Part shown: piece after piece, positions 10,613-21,000 of the stretch
Layout of the letters: each line of letters starts with the position of its first letter
Numbering within the stretch: the first letter of the stretch is position 1
Assembly: GCA_958299035.1 (NCBI GenBank)
Contig: CATQJL010000223.1
Span: 67,016,371 to 67,080,370, forward strand
Origin: Cylicocyclus nassatus
Lineage: Eukaryota; Nematoda; Chromadorea; Rhabditida; Strongylidae
Length of the DNA stretch: 64,000 nucleotides
Direction: 5' to 3'
Translations under genes and position numbers: made by a program
The notes under the pieces: model-generated
Told to the model about the DNA's origin: nothing
What the model saw: the letters and a program-made list of their open reading frames with translations, nothing else
Databases searched by the model: none

Positions 10613-10706
10613 AAGCAATTACTAATCTTGTGAAGCTCAAGCAGTTCTCAAAGCAATTTCCACGATGCCGAGATTGAGCGACAGTCTTACTTGAATATCA
10701 AAAACT

Positions 10707-11645
10707 TTGGCATTTTCCATGCTACAACAGGTTTTCATAAAAACTTTTTATTATTGAGACTTACGTTTCGAAAAACGCGGTCTTCAGAGGCTTGAAAGCG
10801 ATCCAATAACTTCCATCAAACGCTTCATGCGATCAAACGCCTTAACCAACTCGAACATTTGATTCGTCTAAAGTGATCGGAGCCTAGCGTCCACGCCGAA
10901 TTAATTTACCAAGAGTTCCACAGAAGAACACGACAAAAACTCTTTCGGTCGCCTACAGGATATGGTGACAAAAATAATCCAGTTGAGTTGGACATGTTTA
11001 TGTAGCTATAGCCATTTTGCCATCAAACGTACGAGTTGCTTAAAGGCAGCGTCCACCCAGAATTTAACCCCCCATGTTTTCGTCATTCTGGGGCCTTTCC
11101 GTGGCCCTGATTACACTTCCGAACTTCATCTCTAAAATTCACAAAAAACCCGATTCTGGGGGCCCAGTCTTGAGGGCGCGGACGAGTTTCGAATTGCTCG
11201 TCCCCGTCGGCAGGCCAGCGGGAAGGAGCTGCAACTGCATGGGTGCGGTTGCATTGCAGTGTGCAGTGTGCAGCTTCTGCTCACTACCTTGTCAATACGT
11301 GTCGGGAGGCATATCGGCTGGGCGGAGTCTGATATCATATCTGATATCAGACTCCGCCCAGCCAGGGACTTTCAGGCCCCTTATCTCCACTCAGAGACGA
11401 CGTTAGAAGACCGGACCACGCAGATGCCCCTTTTCTGGGGCCTACATTCAGGACCGACACTAATCGGAGGGGGTTAGGTTTAGCCTGGACACTGCCTTTA
11501 AGGCATTTGATCGCATAAAGCTTTGATGGAAGTGATTCAATCGCTTTCGGGCCTCTGATGGCGTTTTCCGCCGAAACGCAAGGTCAATAAAGAGTTCCGA
11601 TAAAAACCTGTTGTGGCATAGAAAAAGCTAACGATATACTATCAA
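10707..11645. mobile_element. Foldback element with GCCGAAACG-type ends, copy 1
   Basis: Long imperfect inverted arms begin near TGCTACAACAGGTTTT (left) and end near CCTGTTGTGGCATAG (right). Each arm contains, in its outward strand, AATAAA and a CTCTGA...CGCCGAAACG hairpin similar to that in the Penelope-like tail. Copy 2 (37412-37895) is about 480 bases; this one is longer because a TTAA element has jumped into it. No protein-coding frame. Confidence 0.65.
11044..11497. mobile_element. TTAA-flanked MITE nested in the foldback
   Basis: Ends AGGCAGCGTCCA and TGGACACTGCCT are inverted repeats, flanked by TTAA on both sides (11040-11043, 11498-11501). Block 2 shows the uninterrupted foldback at the same place (about 37743-37755). 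The interior has a near-perfect palindrome around GATATCATATCTGATATC (about 11316-11364). TTAA duplications point to piggyBac-like mobilisation, though the ends are not canonical. Confidence 0.85.
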
Positions 11646-11659
11646 CATGCCAAGGTTTG

Positions 11660-12434
11660 GGAAGGAGAAGTTTTGAAAAATCAAAGCCGTTGCTGCATCG
11701 TAAATTTTGTATCTAGCAGTTTGGTAACTGAAGTCAGAAATTGCATTTGGAAAGAAGAGTCAAAGGACCTTTTCTGGCAAGGACAAGGATATATAGATAT
11801 AGCCATTTTGTATAAAGCAAACTTGTTGTTTCACGTGATTGTGACACTAGTCTCCTTACAAGGAAATCCTTTCTAGTCGAGGTGGTTCTTCCAAATGAGT
11901 CTTATATCACTTTGAAGAGCATTGAATACTGATTCCAAGTCTGCTTTTCTTTCTGTGATAAAACTGTGGAAGAAGTTAAGAGCATTCAAAACTCCAAATT
12001 GTTATGCTTTAAGTGGCATAAAATTATCAAAAATTTGTAGAAAACACTTGGACGTGGCTAGTTGTATTTGTATCATGTATATGGAATACAAGAAAGTAAC
12101 GTAGCCAGTGGAACTTCGCATAGATGTTTTTATAGGCTTTCTCTAATTTTAGCCACTTAGAGCGTTACAAATTTGGGCTTTCAAAAGCTCATAACTTCTC
12201 AGATAATTCCTTCCCGAGAGTTTATTTGTCGAACTTCCCGAGAGCTGTACAGGAATTTTCTGAAGTCACCTGCCTCCCAGAGCCCTCGGTGAATTCCCGT
12301 AAATGGCCTGAGTTTCGGAGAGCTATTCCACAGCAAAAGAAAGCAGCTTTGGAATCAGTGTTGAATGCTTTTGAAGTGGCTTAGAGATACTTGAAAAGTC
12401 CGCTCCATCCAAAAAGGCTCCCTTTTTTAGGTGA
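11660..12434. other. Non-coding block sequence shared with block 2
   Basis: Aligns by eye with 37895-38690. Several short frames differ between the copies by indels out of frame, so nothing here is supported as coding. Confidence 0.5.
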
Positions 12435-13037
12435 CGTATTCGAGGCGCACAGCTATTTGTCTTGGCTCACTTCGTCAGCGGAGCGAGGCAAGCTCAACGG
12501 TTATCGCTTCACCCCTAATTGTCTTCTTCTTTCTCCCACGGTCACAGAATTTCATCCTTCATAGCATTTCCCGTTTACCTGATTCAAATTCAGGACTGTC
12601 AAAATGGTCACGAGACGAGGATTATCATGTTGAGAGATTGACGTGGAAGTTTAGAATTGAATAAGAACAAAATAAATCTTTGTTTGCATTTTGTAAGTTC
12701 GTCTTGGTTTCTGTCATTGTCATGGGTTGCGCTTCTTCTGCGTGTTTGCCGCCTTCACGACTCCAGCTTAAATATCGTGCCCATTCTTTTTGCAAGGCAA
12801 GATCATGGCGTTTACATTGAACGCTGGTTTTGCTGTTTTTTTAAACGCTAGTAGTCAAAAACTCTTGCCAAATGTCGTTGAATGTTGCAAACATGTTGTT
12901 TCATGTTGCCAACATGCCAGGTTACCATACCGTAAGTCAGAAACGCAAACTAAGGGTAGCAGCAACTGTGGAAACGATACTATCTACTACTCGCAATGAT
13001 GGCGGTGATTTGCAGTATCTAGGAGGAAATCTTCTAA

Positions 13038-13239
13038 GGCCCCGGGCAGACTTCACGCGATTGATCGTCGCGACGAATTCGCGACGAGACAACTGTTACA
13101 ACATCATTCCATGCCGATCAACTTGCATTTCGGTTGTGCTACTTTTCCAGCCCGAAATTTTTGAATGTGAAATGAAAATGAATGGAAATGTTGGCGATTT
13201 AGTCGCGACGATCAAATCGCGTGAAGTCTGCCCGGGGCC
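13038..13239. mobile_element. Harbinger-like MITE nested in the Mutator-like element
   Basis: Inverted ends GGCCCCGGGCAGACTTCACG... of nearly 40 bases (with TCGCGACGA near the inner edge) are flanked by TAA on both sides (13035-13037 and 13240-13242). Three-base TWA duplications are typical of PIF/Harbinger. Related ends (CACGCG...TCGCGAC) occur at about 16868 and 22748-22970. Confidence 0.75.
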
Positions 13240-13740
13240 TAATGATGAGATAGAGTTAGGTTAGAGAACGGTGTCCTTCACTGCTAAATTGATACCGTTC
13301 AGCTACCGCATTATGGAGCCAAAGTTGTAGATATGGCACTGTCTAGAAAACTTGTCTTGGATGCCACTTCTATTCATTAAAAAAATACGGTTGCCCGTTT
13401 AGAAAAAGCAGGATAATGAGAGTTTTCAAAGTTGCAGTGAGAATGCAGATGCTGTCGTGCCATGTTTGTTCCTACATGAAACCAATTTTAGACATTTATG
13501 TATGAAACACCAAGAAGGTTTCAGTTATTCTCAAACTAGCGATCTTACTATGTACATTCTCATAGCTTTCTTCTTGTCAGTGCTAATTATTGCTGCCGCT
13601 AATAGTCCAGTATTCGCCCAACTACACCAAGATTTCTTGCTTTTGACATCGATATTTGGAATAGTTTTGCACCAAAGGATTTTTTTCAAACCATCCACAA
13701 TACAGATATCGTGTGTATACAAGCGTTTCGTGAATGTAGT

Positions 13741-13925
13741 TTAGAGAAAAGAAGATATCAGTGTTTGCACACAGCCTATCAATAGAGGAAAAAATATGGG
13801 CAGGATTTCTGGCAAGCCAGAAATTATGGGTCTAGTTTAGAGAAAAGAAGATAGCAGTGAATAAATACAGTCTATCACTAGAAGAAAAAAGATGAGCAGG
13901 ATTTCTGGCAAGCCAAAATTAAAGT
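13741..13925. repeat. Two-copy tandem repeat of about 95 bases
   Basis: TTTAGAGAAAAGAAGATA...GGATTTCTGGCAAGCCA occurs twice in a row inside the Mutator-like element. Confidence 0.75.
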
Positions 13926-14010
13926 CCGGAGTGCTTGCCGCGCTCCGCGGACAAAAGCATGACCGAGAGCAACGTGAGCCAAAGTAAATAGCTGTGCGCC
14001 TCGAATACGT

Positions 14011-14985
14011 CTTTTTAGGTGGGTAATCCAAACCGCTATATTGGTATTGGCTACTAGCAAACGCATAAAACTATGATGCCGTAATAGCTTTGATGCTATA
14101 GGTCTTGCGTTGAGTGGTTGATTTAAATTTTGAAAGAAAGATAAAGCAAAAAGATAAAGCATGAAAATTTTTTTCCAAAACAGGTATGTTAATAAACGAG
14201 CTCATAGTGTAAATGCGACCAAACATACGTAAGAAGGTTCTCATGACAAAGGAGCTACTAAACCTTTTACATAGGATCTAAACTGCGGTGATGCTTCAGT
14301 ACAGCTTTGCTTGCAAGCATGCAAGCATGCAACCTTCAAATATTGACTTCACTCCTGAACGGAAAAGGACCAAAGTTCACTTTGTGAATTAATACGTGTA
14401 CTGCACAGCGCGCTATCCTATGCGACATGATTTTGGGATGCCCTACATATCCTAACGACTTAGGGCAAGTCACCGTTAGCCCCAGAAACTTTTTTAAAGT
14501 TGTTTCAAAAAATTTTCAGAATCATTTCTGAATAAGACTCACTTCTAAGATTCACTTTCACAATTTTCTGACTGATGACAGCACTTTTACAAATCTCGCG
14601 AACTATCCCAAGCAAGGTCCCCGCGTACTAGTTTTCCGTTCCCGTTTAGGCTCGTATCATCTAAAGGTTACTGCATGACGAGCGCAGAAGCTGCATTCGT
14701 TGAGCGGGCGCGAACGCGGTGCGCGCGTATCTTCACCATTGTAAACCTTGCGTCTCATGCGCTTTGCGGCTAATAAGGCAGCGTTCGCGCCCAAAGATTT
14801 TGTGCCTTCGTCATGCATTAGCCTATAGCGTTGTGAGAAAGGACGTCAATCATGCGTCATCGCTAATTTCAAAGGAAACAGCTTTCATTTTGTAAGAGAA
14901 CAGACCAGCAACCGTCATAATCTGATCTCATTATCAGCAGTCACTCATAACCTCCAAGATGTGTGAATACAGTATGTGTAAAAAA
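14011..14985. other. Block sequence upstream of the secreted-gene terminus, no gene seen
   Basis: Closely matches 38691-39655. Contains a CpG-rich stretch (about 14680-14830) with several GCGCGAACG words; a similar but more diverged CpG-rich stretch occurs beside members A-D (about 50565, 55200, 59945, 63965). No supported frame. Confidence 0.5.
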
Positions 14986-14986
14986 A

Positions 14987-14992
14987 TTTATT
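14987..14992 (-). promoter_or_regulatory. Poly(A) signal, block 1 secreted gene
   Basis: AATAAA on the minus strand 14 bases after the stop codon of the terminal exon at 15007. Confidence 0.6.
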
Positions 14993-15006
14993 CGTAATGA
15001 AACTGA

Positions 15007-18000
15007 TTACTTTGTCAGTTTTCTTCTTTCAAATGCGCATTTAGTCATGATGACCGCATCGTGAACAGTGTAATCACATCCAAATATGTAAGTTTTCTTT
15101 CTAGTTCCGAAGCAGCATTCCGATATTCCGAAGCATTTCGACTTTGGTTTGGGCAGCTGAAATGGCTGGCTATAATTTTGTCCTCCCAAACTTACGATGC
15201 TCTAATAGAAACTCTTAATTACTATCACATATATTAGACTTAATTATATCACATATATTAGAACTCTTTATTGGTTCACCTATAAAACACTTAGGGCCGC
15301 ATGCACTAACATGCCCGCGGGGAGGGGATCGCAGCCTAAAAGAAAGCTTTATATTTCGAAATTCCAGATACCTGGATTTCACATTGTGTACCTATCCGTG
15401 AGTGTTCCTACTACCCTTCACTATGAACATGTTGAACAGGAGCGAGAAGCTGTACGAACCGCATTTTCCAGCTTTTATATGATCCCTGATGATCCCCGGC
15501 GCTTTTCTTTAAAGTCATTTTTCTTTCTCCGAAGTTAACGAATAACCTCCAAAGTTGTGCAGATTATCTAACCCGACAGTGCTAAGCATGTTGCTGATAA
15601 GAACAAATGATGTTTTGAAGCCATGAAATTTTCGACGTCCACAGGTCGAAATTTGAGATTTGCCGAAAAATTCAACTTTTCAAAAACTCATTTGTTCTCA
15701 TCAGCAACATGCTTAGCACTGTTGTGTTAGAAGTTCAGTACAACTTTGGAAGTTTTCGTTAACTTCGAAGAAAGAAAAATGACTTTAAAGAAAAGCGCCG
15801 GGGATTATCAGGGATCATACAAAAGCTGGAAAATGCGGTTCGTAAAGCTTCTCGCTTCTCTTCAACATGTTCATAGTGAAGGGTAGTAGGAATACTTACG
15901 GATAGGTACACAACGTGAAATCCAGGTATCTAGAGTTCCGAAATATAAAGCTTTCTTTTAAGCTGCGATCCCCTCCTTAACGGGGAGGTTAGTGCATGCG
16001 GCCCTTAGTCTCTTTACGGCCCACATGTTATAAGTTTTCACTCAATTACGTTGAATTTCGAATACCATCAAGTGTTTGTGATACATAGATTGCAAGCCTT
16101 GCGCCGAATAATTAAAACAGCCACGAATCGATTATACTTATTATCTACAAATGTTTCTTGGTAGCCGATAAAGTGAAGCAAGCTCTACAAATGGCTTTAT
16201 ACATCCACACCTACTTTGACCCACACAAGGCTTGGAGCCAAAAAACTAAATGTTGCCCGAAAGGTCGAGAAAAAGTCGGAACTCCAAAAAATCTTGTGAA
16301 ACTGCAAGTCAAAATATGATGCGTCTAACGCAACTGGCCCACGCATGCAATTACACCAATGGAATGGCTTTCCAGCAATACTATGCTACTGATAACAGTC
16401 ATAGCTATTAAACTTATATATAAAGCTGAATGTCTGTTTGTATGCCTGTCTGTCTGTTTGTCTGTCTGTACGTATGTTCCGAATAGAAAATTCCATTTCT
16501 GAACCGATCCGGACCAAACTTGGCACCCATACACTTCGGGCCCCGGCACGTCATAGGCTACTTTTCGTCACCGATCGATTCGATTTTATCGATTTGTATC
16601 GATTTTTTTGCAGAGTTCACCTACGGGGCTGGGATTTGGCACAGGGGGTAATCGAGCATGGGGATTCCGAATACAATATTACTTTCCGGATTATCGATTA
16701 CTTATTGTTTTATCTTTTTTTTTGTAAAGTTTGACCTACGGGGCTGGGATTTGGCACAGGGGGTAATCGAGGATGCTGATTACGAGTTCGATATTAGTTT
16801 GGCGCTATTCGGCTATTGTAAAATTTTTTTGTAATAGAGCTTGCTCAAACTTCGTGTATAAGGGTTATCTTAAGACTGAAAGGCGTCGCGACTGAAATCG
16901 CGTGAAGTATGGCCAGCCTTTTACATGCTAATTACAGATATCACACTTTCTTCGCAGAACGTCTTCCCGTGTGGTTACGATAGGTGTACAGTAGGAAGTC
17001 AAGCTCATAAATTCGGCTGAAGTTCGGTCCGTATGGCTTATTCGACATGCTAATTAGGAATATCATTTCTCTCTGCATTTTGGGACCTTTTCGTAGAGAT
17101 GTGGTGTTTATATGGCATGGGGTCGAAGACATAGATTTGCTTTAAACTTTGTCTAGGGTGGTCATTTAGCGCGCTGAACATGAATATCATGTTGATTTCG
17201 CAGGATAGTGCATTTTCTTGGGTTACGGTGGATGTAAATGGGTCGAAGTTCCAGATTTGCTCAAAACCTTACCTGTAACGGTTCACATGTATATCGCTTA
17301 TGAATATGATGCTTGCTCGCTGTCATAACGCAATAGTGAAGTTATGGTGAGTTGCAGGGTTTGAATGGACATTTTTTCGCTTTCGGGCCAATTTAGATCC
17401 CAGATATTCAAGAGATGATGAAACAGTCGTTTTGCATGGCGGTCTCCAGCGCCATCCTGATAACCTGTCCCAACGCGTAATGCACGCGGCAAATCTCCCT
17501 CCCCCTGTTTTTGCTTAGGCAAAAGCCGTTAAAGGGTGTCTGCGCGACAGTGGTCCTATAAGGGAAAGCATTATGGTCGCGGGAAATTTTATACCACACG
17601 AATTGCCTTTATCGTGGGGATTGAGCACGATATTCTTGAAACAGCACTTTAGGTAATTTTCTGCCAAGGTTGCAGGCAGGTTCATGATTTTTGCCTGCTG
17701 CCACGCGAAATGACTACGATATTCTTCATCAGCGGCTTGAATAACCCCCATATACCGAGTTTGAGCAAGATCCAGCTCAAGAACATTTTAGGGCCCGGAT
17801 AGCCGAATAACGCCATCAGTTTTCAGAATTATCTTTACTTTTATCGATTTTATTGTTTTTTTGGCAAAGTTTGAGCTGCGGGGCTGGGGGGTGTGAGGAA
17901 GGTAGGTGAGCATACGATTACTCACACAGCGGGAATAGGGAATTGCATGTAGAAATGAGCACAGGTCAAAGTGTACAGGGATAGAAACGGATCCTTTATC

Positions 18001-21000
18001 GTTTTTGTCAGGGCCGGGCCGAGCCGGGTAAGTCAGCTAGTTATCTACATAAAAATGAGTAACATATAAGGTACGGGAAAACCTACCTCCATGAGGAGCT
18101 ACATCGTTTTTTCTCTGAAAGACTAGTTTTGTAAGAGCTTAAAAATTCACGTTGTTACTCTTAAGGCTTGTGTATACTTTGTATACCTTGTATATGTATA
18201 ATGACCACTGCGGAGAAAGCTCAGCATTGTTTTGGCAAAAAGCATAAAAATTTTGATATCAGTTGTTCAGTATTTCCGCTTAATATAATGTGCTTGCGGT
18301 GCCAAGACTTTGCGCTGTTGCGCGTGAAAAAATAGCTAAAACGACTGGCTGCACGAATTCGCTCGGGTCCTGCAGGCTGGACGCAGGTGAGCATGCCTGC
18401 AACGCGGCTGCCAAGTACGAACTATGGTGACTCATGCGCGCGAATGCCAGTATCCTGCAAGAGACACGCTCGGAGACGTTTACCCCAGGCGATTCCGTGC
18501 ACTCAACTACACCTTGAAATGCCGGCAATCTGGCGCGCAAATAGTCTGTGTTACACGCGTAGCTACTTGTTCATCAAATTTTCGCAAACTCTTGGCAACG
18601 CAAGCACAATATCGTAAGAGGAAAGTCTACTAGACTGTATCAGCAGAAGAAAGGTTACGGTAAGTGCACACATGAATGTTTGGTGCGAATAGTATATTTC
18701 CTAAGCAAGTTGCACATTGCCAAAATCTCTGGACGGCGTTCCGATTTTTTTGGGGACTTCGCTTTTTGAAACTTTTTTGACTCCTGTTGCGACTAGCGAT
18801 GCATGCGCTCCTGAGCATATGAAGAGGCACCGGTTTCCGCGTTATTTGGCGATGATTAGGGTGGCTAAATTGTGCGTTCCCGCCATCGCCTCCAATCTAA
18901 TTGCTGGCACGTAGCCAACAAAGGGGCCAAATAAGGCTGATTTATAACCTGCTTAGTTTTGCATGAAGTTGATGATTTATGTATCATCAACCTCCACAAT
19001 TTTATAATCCTAATAGCTTACGGGTATCCCCACAGGCTACATTCCCCAATCGCTCATATTTAAGTGCCGAATCACTCATCAGTGAGTGGCACCTATCTTC
19101 CGGGGGCCGCGCCAAGCCGCGGCATCCTCGTTTCTGCATATATTTCCTGGACAGTCTGATTGTGTACGGTCAGCTCTGCCTTACTACCTATATAAAGAAT
19201 CCCGATTGTATTATAGGTTGCTTCCCGGTTCGTCACCGGGTTCGTCTCAATAAGTATTTTAATGACTCCACTATAGACAACGAGACATTGGTTTCCACCA
19301 AATGGATTATCTTCGTATACTATTCTAATCTTGTGAAAGGCCTCCAAATTGTTCTTAAACATCTGCGTCACAGAGCCGACCAGATAGAACGTACAACACC
19401 GGAAGAAAGTGCTGCTAGTCAGTGCTGTCAAAATGTCTGGATTGCCGTTTCCACGTTTACTGTACAAAACCACAAGGACCCAATCAATTAGTAGATACTA
19501 AGGTTCCGTGTGTTTGCCACTTTCTTTCTCTCTGTCTTGCGCAAATTTAAAAGAGCGCGTACGAACAGTAATTCAACGCTTGCCCAACGTCGCGGTCTGC
19601 GTGCCATTACATAAAGTTCGTCTTTCTCTATCAAACTGTATCACGAACTGAAATAGAATGTAAAATATGACTTATAGCGCACCTACCTAATTGTGTAAGA
19701 TTTTTTCACTAGGAAACCGCTCATCATTTAGTAGTCATGACACTATTTCTATTTCTCCCTTCTTGCTACGACCCAGAATAGCATCAAACATATTGGAAAG
19801 AAGGCGTACTCAAATCAAGCAATACAGTACTACTGCTTGAAATTGGAAGTGTATGATTGCAAAGTACTAAGCAAAGTGCCTTCAAATAATTGCCTCCTGA
19901 TCAAACCAGCAAGTTTTCTTTTGGCTTACAAGCAATTTCTAACATTCTTTCCAGTTTTCATCGTGGTTTTCTGAAACCTTATAGTCTTTCAACTAAATTT
20001 TTTTGCTCTGTGTGTGGACTGTGGCTTCCAAGCCCCTAGACGAGTTACAAGGCTCAAAAGAGCAATGTCAATTGTATCAGAGTAAATGTTCGAAAAGAAC
20101 AGGAATTTTTTCCTCAAAATGAACTTTTTACAACCAAACCCATTTTAGATCTTACCTTTTCAATCCCTACAATGACTTGTCGAGCCACACCTGTGAAGAG
20201 ATCAGCGAGACCGGTTATGTTGAAGATACCATCGCCTTCTCTATAAACTCTTCTACTTTGCAACATGAACATTACTTATCGTCAGCAGAGAATGAAGACC
20301 TACATCTTAGTTTCTTCTTCAACTCCGAAGCTCTTACGAGGATTATGAATCGAATTTCTATCTTTGGCATAATTACAGTCGAATATCTGAAAAGTATTTT
20401 GAAGACTAGATTTTGCTTTATGTTTACTTCTGATGTGATTTATTCAATGAAGAATGAACTATTAGGCTCTTCTCCGAACAAGAATTTCCCGTAAAAATTT
20501 CTCTTTCAGAGCAGATTTTGCACGCTCTTCGAAAACTCTATTTGGAGCTTTTCTTACCATAGTCGTAACACACTTTGCAATTTATTTGTTGAAACCAATC
20601 TTTGAAACAGCCATCTATAAATCAAACTTTCATTGCCTCCACCTCCCTGGACAGGATTCAAGCGCAAGCAAACGCCGTTTCTTAACACAGCTACCGTAGC
20701 AAATTGTCTAGATATTGCAAAATTGATTATAATTTTTGAATTAGACTGAGAAATCGAAAGTGGAGTTTCTTGCTGTTTTTTACTGGGTTTGGATATGTGA
20801 GGGTGTAAGGCGCTTTCTTGATGACTTTCTTTGCATCACCGGACTCCTTACATGGAATCAGAAAACTTTCTGATAAGTGGCAGATGCTGTTGATAAGGGC
20901 AATTTACAATGAAAAACAGCAAAAAATTCCACTCCGTCGATTTCAGCGATAGAGTCTTCCAGTGCCCCTAGCAAGTAAACTCTGTGTAAGTAATCATGGC

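Larger units (their letters stand above)
9836..10693 (+). mobile_element. 5'-truncated Penelope-like retroelement with GIY-YIG nuclease domain
   Basis: The insert carries the 3' end of a Penelope-like element. The reading frame starts within a linker (PNLKCQLIRNRAYDRLCM) and continues, after a one-base frameshift near 9978, into a GIY-YIG nuclease: CVICLF...GDCMVSGVVYLITC, a CxxC, then TYIGETGRPLCTRIKEHL with the catalytic Y-x-IGETGR arginine, and further on LEAFWIAAK and a C-terminal CGF before TGA at 10352. This is the endonuclease of Penelope-like reverse transcriptases; the reverse transcriptase part is missing because of 5' truncation. The element is therefore dead. The 340-base 3' tail carries a conserved hairpin motif described separately. 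Confidence 0.9.
9823..10706. repeat. 13-bp target-site duplication around the Penelope-like insertion
   Basis: AATATCAAAAACT occurs at 9823-9835 and again at 10694-10706. In block 2 the corresponding sequence (near 37405) reads continuously through one AATATCAAAACCT site, so the 858 bases between the repeats are an insertion. Confidence 0.85.
12435..14010. mobile_element. Mutator-like (MULE) non-autonomous element
   Basis: Terminal inverted repeats start ACGTATTCGAGGCGCACAG and end with the inverse CTGTGCGCCTCGAATACGT. The flanks carry an 11-base duplication (TTTTTTAGGTG / CTTTTTAGGTG), and block 2 has a single CTTTTTAGGTG at 38687 with no element. A 9-11 bp duplication is characteristic of Mutator-like elements. 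No transposase is recognisable; the interior contains a 202-bp nested element and a tandem repeat of about 95 bases at 13741-13920. Confidence 0.8.

Noticed and set aside
18979..19491. 170-codon plus-strand frame
   Set aside because: The minus strand is equally open, most of it is missing in block 2 and the rest is shifted; no splice or motif evidence for the plus frame.
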